Assembly: GCA_949361645.1 (NCBI GenBank)
Contig: OX442420.1
Location: forward strand, 4,385,882-4,449,881
Source: Spongilla lacustris
Taxonomy: Eukaryota > Porifera > Demospongiae > Spongillida > Spongillidae
Length of the DNA: 64,000 nt
Direction of reading: 5' to 3'
Shown: piece by piece, positions 22,241 to 34,481 of the stretch
Layout of the letters: every line of letters begins with the position of its first letter
How positions within the stretch are numbered: position 1 is the stretch's first letter
Notes under the pieces: generated by a model
What the model was told of the DNA's origin: nothing
The model's input: only the letters and a program-made list of their open reading frames with translations
Databases searched by the model: none
Position numbers and translations under genes: made by a program

Positions 22241-25200
22241 CAGGCACACAAGCTACAAACTATAACAAGACAGGTTACCAATACTAATAACAAGGCAGTG
22301 TACCAAGACAAGTTACTTAATCTACATACCAAGTCTAGCTACTCACACCCATAACAAGGCAGGCTGCTAACACAGTAACAAGGCACTGTGCACCAAGACA
22401 AGCTAAATACAGTAATAAGGCAGGGTGTTAGCACAAGCTAAATACAATAGCAAGTTAGAGTGCTAACAAAAGCTAAATACAGTACAATAACAAGGCAGGG
22501 TGCTGACACAAGCTCAATTCCGCAAAAAGTCTCTGGGTACCAAGGCAAGCTCAATACAGCAACAAGGCAGGGTACTAACACAAGCTAATAACAGTAACAA
22601 GGTAGTGTGCTAACACAAGCTAAATCCAGTAACAAGTCAGGGTGCTAACACAAGCTAAATACAGTAACACGGCTCTGGGTACCAATGCAAGCTGCTTTAA
22701 AAAAAAACATAACAAGGTAGGGCAGGGTGCTAATACAAGCTAAATACAGTAACAAGGCAGGCCAGGGTGCTAATACAAGCTAAATACAGTAACAAGGCAT
22801 GGTGCTAACACAAGCTAAATACAGTCACAAGGCATGGTGCTAACACAAGCTAAACACAGTAACAAGGTAGTGTGCTAACACAAGCTAAATACAATAACAA
22901 GGCAGGCCAGGGTGCTAATACAAGCTAAATACAGTAACAAGGCATGGTGCTAACACAAGCTAAATACAGTCACAAGGCATGGTGCTAACACAAGCTAAAC
23001 ACAGTAACAAGGTAGCGTGCTAACACAAGCTAAATACAATAACAAGGCAGGCCAGGGTGCTAATACAAGCTAAATACAGTAACAAGGCATGGTGCTAACA
23101 CAAGCTAAACACAGTAACAAGGTAGCGTGCTAACACAAGCTAAATACAGTAACAAGGCAGGGTGCTAACACAAGCTAAATACAATAACAAGGCAGGCCAG
23201 GGTGCTAATACAAGCTAAATACAGTAACAAGGCATGGTGCTAACACAAGCTAAATACAGTCACAAGGCTCTGGGTACCAAGACGAGACATGACAAGCTAC
23301 ATTTTTAAAACAGTAACATGGTAGGGCAGGGTGCTAACACAAGCTAAGTACAGTAATAAGGCAGTGTGCTAACACAAGCTAAATACAATAAAAAGTCTCT
23401 GTACCACGACAAGCTACATTTTTAAAAAGGCTGCGTGCTAACACAATCCAAATACAGCAACAAGGCTCTGTGTACCAAGACAAGCTAAACACTGTAACAA
23501 GGCAGTGTGCTAACACAAGCTATATACAGTAACAGGCAGGGTGCTAACACAAGCTAAATACAGTAACAAGGCAGTGTGCTAACACAAGCTAAATACAGTA
23601 ACAAGGTAGGGTGCTAACACAAGCTAAATACAGTAACAAGGTAGGGTGCTAACACAAGCTAAATACAGTAACAGGGCTCTGGGTACCAAGGCAAGCTACT
23701 TTAAAAAAAAACAGTAACATGGTAGGGCAGGGTGCTAACACAAGCTAAATGCAGTAACAATGCTCTTGGTACCATGACAAGTTCAACACAGCAACAGGGC
23801 AGGGTGCTAACACAAGCTAAACACAGTAACATGGTAGTGTGGTAACACAAGCTAAACACAGTAAAAAGGCAGGGTGCTAACACAAGCTACATACAATAAC
23901 GAGGCAGGGTGCTGACACAAGTTAAATACAGCAACAAGGCTCTGGGTACCAAGGCAAGCTCAATACAGCAACAAGGCAGGGTGTTAACACAAGCTAAACA
24001 CAGTAACAAGGCAGGGTGCTAACACAAGCTACATACAATAACAAGGCAGGGTGCTGACACAAGTTAAATACAGCAACAAGGCTCTGGGTACCAAGGCAAG
24101 CTCAATACAGCAACATGGCAGGGTGTTAACACAAGCTAAACACAGTAACAAGGTAGTGTGCTAACACAAGCTAAATACAGTAACACGGCTCTGGGTACCA
24201 AGACAAGACATGACAAGCTACATTTTTAAAGCAGTAACATGGTAGGGCAGGGTGCTAACACAAGCTAAATACAGTAACAAGGCATGGTGCTAACACAAGC
24301 TAAATACAGTAACAAGGCAGTGTGCTAACACAAGCTAAATAAAGTAACAAGGCAGTGTGCTAGCACAAGCTAAATACAGTAACAAGGCTCTGTGTACCAC
24401 GAAAAGCTACATTTTTAAAAAAGGCTGCATGCTAACAAAATCCAAATACAGCAACAAGGCTCTGTGTACCAAAACAAGCTAAATACAGTAACAAGGCAGT
24501 GTGCTAGCACTAGCTAAATACAGTAACAAGGCAGTATGCTAACACAAGCTAAATTCAGTAACAAGGCTCTGTGTACTACGCCAAGCTACATTTTAAAAAA
24601 GGCTGCGTGCTAACACAATCCAAATACAGCAACAAGGCTCTGTGTACCAAGACAAGCTAAACACTGTAACACGGCAGTGTGCTAACACAAGCCAAATACA
24701 GTAACATGGCAGTGTGCTAACACAAGCCAAATACATTAGCAAGGTAGTGTGCTAACACAAGCTAAATACAGTAACAAGGTAGGGTGCTGGGTACCAAGGC
24801 AAGCTGCTTTTTATAAAACAGTAACAAGGTAGGGCAGTGTGCTAACACAAGCTAATTACAGTCATAAAGCTCTGGGTACCATAACAAGACAAGACAAGCT
24901 ACATTTTTAAAACAGTAACATGGTAGGGCAGGGTGCTAACACAAGCTAAATACAGTAATAAGGCAGTATGCTAACACAAGCTAAATATAGTAACAAGGCA
25001 GGGTGCTAACACAAGCTAAATACAGTAACAAGGCTCTGTGTATCACGACAAGCTACATTTTTAAAAAGGCTGCGTGCTAACACAATCCAAATACAGCAAC
25101 AAGGCTCTGTGTACCAAGACAAGCTAAATACTGTAACAAGGTAGTGTGCTAACACAAGCTAAGTACAGTAACAAGGCAGTGTGCTAACACAAGCTAAATA

Positions 25201-27913
25201 CAGTAACAAGGCAGGGTGCTAACACAAGCTACATACAAAAACAAGGCAGGGTACTGACACAAGTTAAATACAGCAACAAGGCTCTGGGTACCAAGGCAAG
25301 CTCAATACAGCAACAAGGCAGGGTGTTAACACAAGCTAAACACAGTAACAAGGCAGGGTGCTAACACAAGCTACATACAATAACAAGGCAGGGTGCTGAC
25401 ACAAGTTAAATACAGCAACAAGGCTCTGGGTACCAAGGCAAGCTCAATACAGCAACAAGGCAGGGTGTTAACACAAGCTAAACACAGTAACAAGGTAGTG
25501 TGCTAACACAAGCTAAATACAGTAACACGGCTCTGGGTACCAAGACAAGACATGACAAGCTACATTTTTAAAGCAGTAACATGGTAGGGCAGGGTGCTAA
25601 CACAAGCTAAATACAGTAACAAGGCATGGTGCTAACACAAGCTAAATACAGTAACAAGGCAGTGTGCTAACACAAGCTAAATAAAGTAACAAGGCTCTGT
25701 GTACCACGAAAAGCTACATTTTTAAAAAAGGCTGCATGCTAACAAAATCCAAATACAGCAACAAGGCTCTGTGTACCAAAACAAGCTAAATACAGTAACA
25801 AGGCAGTGTGCTAACACAAGCTAAATACAGTAACAAGGCTCTGTGTACCACGAAAAGCTACATTTTTAAAAAAGGCTGCATGCTAACAAAATCCAAATAC
25901 AGCAACAAGGCTCTGTGTACCAAAACAAGCTAAATACAGTAACAAGGCAGTGTGCTAGCACTAGCTAAATACAGTAACAAGGCAGTATGCTAACACAAGC
26001 TAAATTCAGTAACAAGGCTCTGTGTACTACGCCAAGCTACATTTTAAAAAAGGCTGCGTGCTAACACAATCCAAATACAGCAACAAGGCTCTGTGTACCA
26101 AGACAAGCTAAACACTGTAACAAGGCAGTGTGCTAACACAAGCCAAATACAGTAACATGGCAGTGTGCTAACACAAGCCAAATACATTAGCAAGGTAGTG
26201 TGCTAACACAAGCTAAATACAGTAACAAGGTAGGGTGCTGGGTACCAAGGCAAGCTGCTTTTTATAAAACAGTAACAAGGTAGGGCAGTGTGCTAACACA
26301 AGCTAATTACAGTCATAAAGCTCTGGGTACCATAACAAGACAAGACAAGCTACATTTTTAAAACAGTAACATGGTAGGGCAGGGTGCTAACACAAGCTAA
26401 ATACAGTAATAAGGCAGTATGCTAACACAAGCTAAATATAGTAACAAGGCAGGGTGCTAACACAAGCTAAATACAGTAACAAGGCTCTGTGTACCACGAC
26501 AAGCTACATTTTTAAAAAGGCTGCGTGCTAACACAATCCAAATACAGCAACAAGGCTCTGTGTACCAAGACAAGCTAAATACTGTAACAAGGTAGTGTGC
26601 TAACACAAGCTAAGTACAGTAACAAGGCATTGTGCTAACACAAGCTAAATACAGTAACAAGGCAGGGTGCTAACACAAGCTACATACAAAAACAAGGCAG
26701 GGTACTGACACAAGTTAAATACAGCAACAAGGCTCTGGGTACCAAGGCAAGCTCAATTCAGCAACAAGGCAGGGTGCTAACACAAGCTAAATACAGTAAC
26801 AAGGTAGTGTGCTAACACAAGCTAAATGCAGTAACAAGGTAGGGTGCTAACACAAGCTAAATACAGTAACAAGGCTCTGGGTACCAAGGCAAGCTGCTTT
26901 TTAAAAAACAGTGACAAGGTAGGGCAGTGTGCTAACACAAAATACAGTCACAAGGCTCTGGGTACCAAGACAGGACAAGAGATGCTACATTATTAAAACA
27001 GTAACATGGTAGGGGAGGGTGCTAACACAAGCTAAATACAGTAATAAGGCAGTGTGTTAACACAAGCTAAATATAGTAACAAGGCAGGGTGCTAACACAA
27101 GCTAAATACAATAACAAGGCTCTGTGTACCACGACAAGCAACATTTTTAAAAGGGCTGCGTGGTAACAGTATCCAAATGCAGCAACAAGGCACTGTGTAC
27201 CAAGACAAGCTAAATACAGTAACAAGCAGGGTGCTAACACAAGCTAAGTACAGTAACAAGGCAGTGTGCTAACATAAGCTAAACACAATAACAAGGCAGT
27301 GTGCCTAACACAAGCTAAATACAGTAACAAGGTAGGGTGCTAACACAAGCTAAATACAGTAACAGGGCTCTGGGTACCAAGGCAAGCTACTTTTTTTTTA
27401 AAACAGTCACATGGTAGGGCAGGGTGCTAACACAAGCTAAATGCCGTAACAATGCTCTTGGTACCAAGTTCAACACAGCAACAGGGCAGGGTGCTAACAC
27501 AGGCTAAACACAGTAACAAGGTAGTGTGCTAACACAAGCTAAACACAGTAACAAGGCAGTGTGCTAACACAAGCTAAATACAGTAACAAGGCAGGGTGCT
27601 AACACAAGCTACATACAATAACAAGGCAGGGTGCTGACACAAGTTAAAAACAGCAACAAGGCTCTGGGTACCAAGGCAAGCTCAATACAGCAACAAGGCA
27701 GGGTGTTAACCGATTATACGCTAAATTTAATTTGCGCACGCGTACATACGTAACGCGGAATTGTTTTCAACAAATAATCATTTTTTGAGGTGTGGTTATG
27801 GTAGTTATTGCAGCAGCTGAACGGAGCGACTTTTGTATGGACGACCTTTGTTTTTTGGAATGCTGACTGGATGAACTATCTTCCCTTGCGTATGGATGGG
27901 CGCGATCTACTCA

Positions 27914-28034
27914 TGTTCGAGCGTGCGATGGTGAAAAACGAATCTGAACGTAACGCTACCTCGTCTCTTAGTGTTTGAGGTACGTTGTAAACATATGCGA
28001 TGTCTTTGTTGGGTACAATGACGACTTTCTTCAG
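27914..28034 (-). CDS. Possible small exon at left end of the TTAA element
   Basis: On the minus strand a plausible acceptor (TTCACTGAAG) precedes codons reading KVVIVPNKDIAYVYNVPQTL, followed by RDE and a GTAGCG donor-like site; without splicing, the frame continues to a stop at 27876. The composition is protein-like and differs from the surrounding repeats. I cannot name a family. It may be a remnant of the element's original cargo or transposase. Confidence 0.25.
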
Positions 28035-28219
28035 TGAATATAGGCTATTTAGAGAGGGGGGTTGAGGTTGTTGCAAACACAGCCATATATTCTATTTATA
28101 GCCCGTCCGCTTGTATCTTCCTTATTGTTAGCTATTTTAGCTATAAACTTATTGTTGTTTGTTTGGTACTTTTGTGGCATGATAAAAGTATATCTAATTG
28201 CTGTACGTGTCAGCTACAT

Positions 28220-30490
28220 GTATTCACACTCTCTTCATACAGTGGCACCACTATGCACCCACACTATCACCTGCCCACACACTCCTTTTCACACTCCCCT
28301 TGTCACCCATTTGCCTTGTACACACACCACCCAATGCACGCACTCCATAATGACACACCCTTTCTAGACATATCTTTGTCACACCCTCCCCCTTGTACAC
28401 ACCCACTGTAATACATCCATTCCACATCTACCACCCTGCAGTCCCCTCACAGCATGTATTCCACTTGTTAGCACCCTGTGTGAACTCTGGCACACTACAG
28501 CACCTACACATAGTGATGTGAAGGTGTGGAACCCTTGCACACACACACTTCATTGACTCTTCTATCATATGCATGCACATCGCTTGTCATATACACCTTT
28601 GTACACACCACCCATTGTGCACTCTTTATCACTCCAACTCCTTGTCATACTCACACTCCACAGCACACCCACCTGCCAATTGCAATCCCCTTGTGAGGGA
28701 GTGTGTAGGAATCTGTAGTGTGTGAGGGTGTGTGAGGGAGTGTACAAAGGTATAACGTGTTTACAAGTGGTGTGTGTACAAGGGGTGTGTGTGAGGGAGT
28801 GTGTACAAGGTGTAGTGTGTTTGCAAGTGGTGTGTGTAGAGAGGGTGTTTCCGAGGGTTGTGTGAGGGTGTGTGTAGTGGGTCTGAGGGAATGTGTAGTG
28901 TGTGTGAGGGTATGTGAGGGAGCGTGTACAAAGGTACAGTGTGTTTACAAGTGGTGTGTGAGGGAGTGTGTGTACAATGGGTGTGTGTATAGAGGGTTTT
29001 CCAAGGGGTGTGTGAGGGAGTGTGTAGTGTGTGGGAGGATGTGTGTAGAGGGTGTGGTGTGTACAAGGGGTGTGAGAGGTGTGCATAGAGTATAGTAAAG
29101 TGGGTGGTGTGCATTGCACTGTGTAGAATGGCAAGAGTGTGACAAGGAGATTTATGTGTGTAGATTAGATGTGTGTGATAGGGAGTGTGTGCAGTGGGTG
29201 GATGTGTACAAGGGGTGTGTGGGGTAGGCATGCTGTGCACCCTCTACACAATCCCTCACACACCCTTGTGTGTACACTCAGTAACGCCCTCTCTACACAC
29301 CCCTTGTACATACGTATACTCCCTCACACAACCTTGTACACACCATCCATTGCACTCTTTATCAATCCAACTCCTTGTCATACTCACACTCCACTGCACA
29401 CCCACCTGCCAATAGCAATCCGGTCACTGCATGTACACATCCACCCACTGCACACACTCCCTTATCACACACATCTAATCTACACACATAAATCTTCTTG
29501 TCACACTCTTGCCATTCTACACAGTGCAATGCACAGCACCCACTTTACTATACTCCTCACACACCTACCCTCTTCACACACCTCTTGTAAACACACTACA
29601 CCTTGTACACACTCCCTCACACCCTCTCTTACACACCCTCTACACACACCCTCTCTATACAAACTCCCTCACATACTCCTTGTACACACACTCCCTCACA
29701 TACTCCTTGTACACACACTCCCTCACACACACCCCTTGTACACACTCCCTCACACACACCCCTTGTACACACTCCCTCACACACACCCCTTGTACACACA
29801 CTCCCTCACACACACCCCTTGTACACACACTCCCTCACACACACCCCTTGTACACACTCCCTCACACACACCCCTTGTACACACACTCCCTCACACATAC
29901 CCCTTGTACACACACTCCCTCACACACACACCCCTTGTACACACACTCCCTCACACACACACCCCTTGTACACACACTCCCTCACACACACCCCTTGTAC
30001 ACACACTCCCTCACACACACCCCTTGTACACACTCCCTCACACACCCCTTGTACACACACTCCCTCACACACCCCTTGTACACACTCCCTCTCACACACC
30101 CCTTGTACACACACTCCCTCACACACACCCCTTGTACACACACTCCCTCACACACACCCCTTGTACACACACTCCCTCACACACACCCCTTGTACACACA
30201 CTCCCTCACACACCCCTTGTACACACACTCCCTCACACACCCCTTGTACACACACTCCCTCACACACACCCCTTGTACACACACTCCCTCACACACACCC
30301 CTTGTACACACACTCCCTCGCACACACCACTTGTAAACACACTACACCTTGTAGTGTACACACACTCCCTTACACACACCCCTTGTACACTCTCTACACA
30401 CATCCCTTGTACATACCCACACCCTCTCTATGTATACCCCTTGTTCATACCACCTTTTGTAGACACAATCCCTCACACACACATATTGAG
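28220..30490. repeat. Inverted GTGTGTACAAGG / CACTCCCTCACAC minisatellite
   Basis: The unit is about 25-30 bases (CCTTGTACACACACTCCCTC then ACACACACC). It appears in a degenerate CA-rich block at 28220-28680, in the opposite orientation at about 28690-29110, and again CA-rich and very regular at 29240-30480. The long frames across it (up to 461 codons, His-Thr-Pro-Leu rich) are periodic products of the repeat and are not genes. Confidence 0.92.
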
Positions 30491-30581
30491 TGTACATAGC
30501 ATTTTTTTTGTGTTGACAATTAGCCTTAACCTTTCATGTCAGATAAACACATAGTCATGTACTCATATACACTACATTGCA

Positions 30582-30811
30582 GAGACTGCCATTGTGTGTC
30601 CTTTCTGCAGATCAACACGTTCATCAAGCTCGTCAGGCTCGATACAAAAGCTCTCCAGGACATCGTCATCCGTATCTAAAAGTTTCCAAGACCTCTTCAC
30701 GGTCCATCCTGCGCGAGCGCTTTGTCATTCTCTATCAAATTATATTATCATTGGAATGTTATTCATTGCATTCGTTGTTTACTTTGTCCACAGTTTAGCA
30801 AGAAACCCACA
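30582..30811 (+). CDS. Possible terminal exon with one membrane helix
   Basis: After an acceptor-like TACATTGCAG at 30572-30581, one frame reads CPFCRSTRSS near its start, then a Ser-rich stretch and a hydrophobic segment YIIIGMLFIAFVVYFV before a stop following ARNPQ. That is the look of a C-terminal membrane anchor. No upstream exon could be linked through the minisatellite. It could equally be chance reading in the unique right end of the TTAA element. Confidence 0.25.
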
Positions 30812-32660
30812 ATAGCAAGCCCACTCGTTCGACAATAAAATGAACAGTATAGGGACTGGTTAATACCGCTTTGCAAGTTTCAGAACCGAACGAACCACCG
30901 ACTGTGGACGGCGCTTCTTGTACCGTAGTGTATACAGCTGGACTCAAATTTGAGTCTACCGCGTTTTACGCGTAATAATTATTGGACTCAAATTTGAGTC
31001 TTCCGCGTATAATCGGTTAACACAAGCTAAACACAGTAATAAGGTAGTGTGCTAACACAAGCTAAATACAGTAACAAGGTAGGGTGCTAACACAAGCTAA
31101 ATACAGTAAGAAAGCTCTGGGTACCAAGGCAAGCTGCTTTAAAAAAAAACAGTAACAAGGTAGGGCAGTGTGCTAACACAAGCTCAATACAGCAACAAGG
31201 CAGGGTGCTAACAGAAGCTAAACACAGTAACAAGGCAGTGTGCTAACACAAGCTAAATACAGTGACAAGGCAGGGTGCTAACACAAGCTAAATACAGTAA
31301 CAAGGCAGGGTGCTAACACAAGCTAAATACAGTAACAAGGCAGGGTGCTAACACAAGCTAAACACAGTAACAAGGCAGTGTGCTAACACAAGCTAAATAC
31401 AGTAACAAGGCAGGTGCTAACACAAGCTAAATACAGTAACAAGGCAGGGTACTGACACAAGTTAAATACAGCAACAAGGCTCTGGGTACCAAGGCAAGCT
31501 CAATACAGCAACAAGGCAGGGTGCTAACACAAGCTTAATACAGTAACAAGGTAGTGTGCTAACACAAGCTAAATACAGTAACAAGGTAGGGTGCTAACAC
31601 AAGCTAAATACAGTAACAAGGCTCTGGGTACCAAGGCAAGCTGCTTTTTAAAAAACAGTAACGAGGTAGGGCAGTGTGCTAACACAAAACACAGTCACAA
31701 GGCTCTGGCATGGGTACCAAGACAACACAAGACAAGCTACATTATTGAAACAGTAACATGGTAGGGCAGGGTGCTAACACAAGCTAAATACAGTAATAAG
31801 GCAGTGTGCTAACACAAGCTAAATATAGTAACAAGGCAGGGTGCTAACACAAGCTAAATACAGTAACAAGTCTCTGTGTACCACGACAAGCTACATTTTT
31901 AAAAAGGCTGCGTGCTAACACAATCCAAATACAGCAACAAGGCTCTGTGTACCAAGACAAGCTAAATACTGTAACAAGGCAGTGTGCTAACACAAGCTAT
32001 GTACAGTAACAAGGCAGTGTGCTAACACAAGCTAAATACAGTAACAAGTCTCTCTGTACCACGACGAGCTACATTTTAAAAAAGGCTGTGTGCTAACACA
32101 ATCAAAATACAGCAACAAGGCTCTGTGTACCAAGACAAGCTAAATACTGTAACAAGGCAGTGTGCTAACACAGGCTAAATACAGTAACCAGGCATGGTGC
32201 AGACACAATCTAAATACAGTAACACGGCATGGTGCTAAATATAGTAACAAGGCAGGGTGCTAACACAAGCTAAATACAGTAACAAGGCATAGTGCTAACA
32301 CAAGATAAATACAGTACCAAGGCAAGGTGTTACCACAAGCTAAATACAGTAACAAGGCTCTGGGTACCAAGACAAGACAAGGCAAGCTACATTTCAAAAA
32401 CAATGTAGGGCAGTGTGCTACCACAAGCTAAATACAGTAATAAGGCAGTGTGCTAACAAGGCAGGGTGCGTTGACAAGCTAAATACAGCAACAAGGCTCT
32501 CTGTGTACCAAGATAAGATAAATACAGTAACAAGGCAGTGTGCTAACACAAGCTAAATACAGTTGCTAACACAAGCTAAATACAGTAACAAGGCAGGGTG
32601 CTAACACAAGCTAAATACAGTAACAAGGCAGGGTGCTAGCACAAGCTAATTACAGTTCTA

Positions 32661-33555
32661 TCAATGACTGCTTTTATTTCGAGGTTGTGATTGATTGATT
32701 TTGTTGGATGGACTTCTAATCCTTGAAGTGGTTATTCTGACAGTGCGTGCCTGGTCGTTCGTGTGTGCGTGTGTGTTTGTGTGTGTGTGTTTGTGTGTGT
32801 GTGCGTGCATTTGTGTGCGTGTGTGTGTGTGTGCGTGTGTGTGTGCGTGTGTGTGTGTGCGTGTGTGTGCGTGTGTATGTGTGTGCTTACGTGTGTGTTT
32901 GTTTATGGGTTACTACAGCTGTACGGCACTTTAACTCACGTATGATAGAATCTGATAAATCAGACCGATCTCGTTTTAAAAAGATTCGTTTGTCTCGTCC
33001 TTGCTAAATTTGATGCGCACCATACATGATTTCAACTGACCGTACGACGTAAGGCGATCGTAAGATTTGATTTTGCAGAAATCAGCGTGTACAAGATGTA
33101 GCGGAGGAAAGGCAAACGCATCGTGGACCGTCGTGCAAAGAGAAGGTGGGGCAGTTTCGTTGCACACGACTCGAGGGTGGGGCTACGTGTCCAAGTTAGG
33201 TGGAGGTGTGGCATCCAGATGACATCATTATCCAGAATTAATAATTGTGCGCAATGCGCATGCGTACGCGAATTGAAATAGATTCCGTAGCGTACGCTGG
33301 GTTCTAGTGATGAGAAAATTATGATTATTTGTTTTTTGTTTCAGAGTTGATATCTTAACATTGCTACACCTCGATGCGGTTAATTGCATGTAGTTAATAA
33401 AACTAATTAACCTTGATTAATAAAATTTTAATTAAAAATATGGATAAAAATTTGCCTAAACCCTTGATGTTTGTGTCAAAATCCTAGATTTTTAGCAACA
33501 TCTGCTGAAAAGATATTCCAGTTCAAAAGCGTTGCGTTCTTTCGTAAAGACCCTG
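32661..33555 (-). repeat. Right terminal arm of the giant element
   Basis: This is the reverse complement of 15002-15950. It differs by a few substitutions (for example in the first 15 bases), a 9-base and other small indels near 33090, and a more degenerate GT tract at 32760-32900. The high identity over unique sequence shows that the arms are either young or homogenised. Confidence 0.88.
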
Positions 33556-34009
33556 TATCTTGTATGCATTTAAAATGGATAAAAATTTCTGGGGCTAGAA
33601 GCTAAATTATGCTCCGCATGTTGTAGTCTCTTTGGATTGTAGTAATTGACGATAGTTTTATGGATTGGGGGTGGGGGGAAGGGGGCGCCATAGCCTGGGG
33701 AGGGGGGTGGGCCAAGGCCCCCTCCGGCCGCCTATGGCCGCTAAGCCCAATTATAATATAGTCCTTTAAGTTTTATGTGCAATGTGAGCACGATGCGCCA
33801 TGCTGGTGCACACATATCAGTTACGATAAGCCAGACGTTGTACATCGAACCTAGCGTGGACTGGGAACGGCCGGGCGAAACCTTCCCTTTTCCCAGTCCA
33901 CACAGGGAAGAATAATGTATTTTCAGCCTCTGACTATCTCAGGTTGATAGGTTTGTTAAAGAATCCACAGTTGACTTTCTCATCCCCAAGTATAGTTGAT
34001 TTAGTCGTT
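33556..34009. other. Intergenic with transposon scraps
   Basis: A G-rich patch at 33660-33740 (GGCGCCATAGCCTGGGGAGG) resembles an end of another short element. A hairpin GTGGACTGGGAA / TTCCCAGTCCAC lies at about 33855-33902. No gene is seen. Confidence 0.5.
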
Positions 34010-34035
34010 ATGCGCCTGTCATTGTAACATGGGTA

Positions 34036-34067
<32 letters not shown>

Positions 34068-34115
34068 TGGGGCCAATGTCGGGATTTGACCTTTATTAAA
34101 TCAAATGCCCCACGG

Positions 34116-34156
<41 letters not shown>

Positions 34157-34331
34157 TTCATAACCGGTCAAATTTCCCATAGATCGATGTCTTACCGATC
34201 TCCGATCCGCCTCTTCCGTGTCAAACGCCCGTGTATAGTCAAACGAAAGAACCACAACCCAACTAGCGGTGTCAAATCCCGTACAAATCCCGACATTGGC
34301 CCCGGTACCCATGTTACAATGACAGGTGCAT
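34010..34331. mobile_element. Palindromic MITE with internal poly-C and poly-G blocks (322 bp)
   Basis: The ends ATGCGCCTGTCATTGTAACA and, read in reverse, ATGCACCTGTCATTGTAACA match for about 30 bases through CATGGGTACC. A second inverted pair inside carries GGCCAATGTCGGGATTTG and its complement. The left arm alone has gained a poly-C run (34037-34063) and a poly-G run (about 34119-34155). It is non-coding. Confidence 0.85.
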
Positions 34332-34481
34332 TAACCTGGGACCGTCGAAAAAAACCCAGGCTGGCGGGAATCCAATAGTTGTTTTTTTTAATTATTTTTT
34401 TATTTTGGCTTGCCAGACTATACAAAGAAATAGTGAACCCTCTTGCCTGTGACACCATAACACCAGCTTTGTATTATAATA

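Larger units (their letters stand above)
27710..31016. mobile_element. TTAA-flanked element nested in the giant element (3307 bp)
   Basis: The perfect 12-base termini are CCGATTATACGC (27710-27721) and GCGTATAATCGG (31005-31016). They are bounded by TTAA at 27706-27709 and 31017-31020, while the surrounding minisatellite resumes in register. The right end also carries GGACTCAAATTTGAGTC twice. Most of the interior is a second minisatellite in both orientations. TTAA duplication is the signature of piggyBac and Kolobok transposons; the termini do not start with the usual piggyBac CCC. No transposase domain is visible. Two possible small exons near the ends (27914-28034 minus; 30582-30811 plus) are noted separately. 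Confidence 0.88.
22241..32660 (-). repeat. 35-base minisatellite array, reverse orientation, split by an insertion
   Basis: The same unit as the forward array appears on the other strand (GGTGCTAACACAAGCTAAAT, then ACAGTAACAAGGCA). The array runs to 27705 and resumes at 31021 on the far side of the 3.3 kb insertion. It also shows a higher-order duplication: about 24.18-25.32 kb reappears at about 25.52-26.77 kb, offset 1341 bases at the start and 1451 bases further in. It is longer than the forward array even without the insertion. Confidence 0.93.

Noticed and set aside
16000..27700. Possible CRISPR array
   Set aside because: Units are contiguous diverged 35-base minisatellites with no unique spacers, and the DNA is eukaryotic.
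29169..30554. 461-codon frame rich in His, Thr, Pro and Leu (and its overlapping 275- and 298-codon partners)
   Set aside because: It is a translation of the CA-rich minisatellite in three frames at once; all frames stay open because of the repeat period, and nothing marks one as real.
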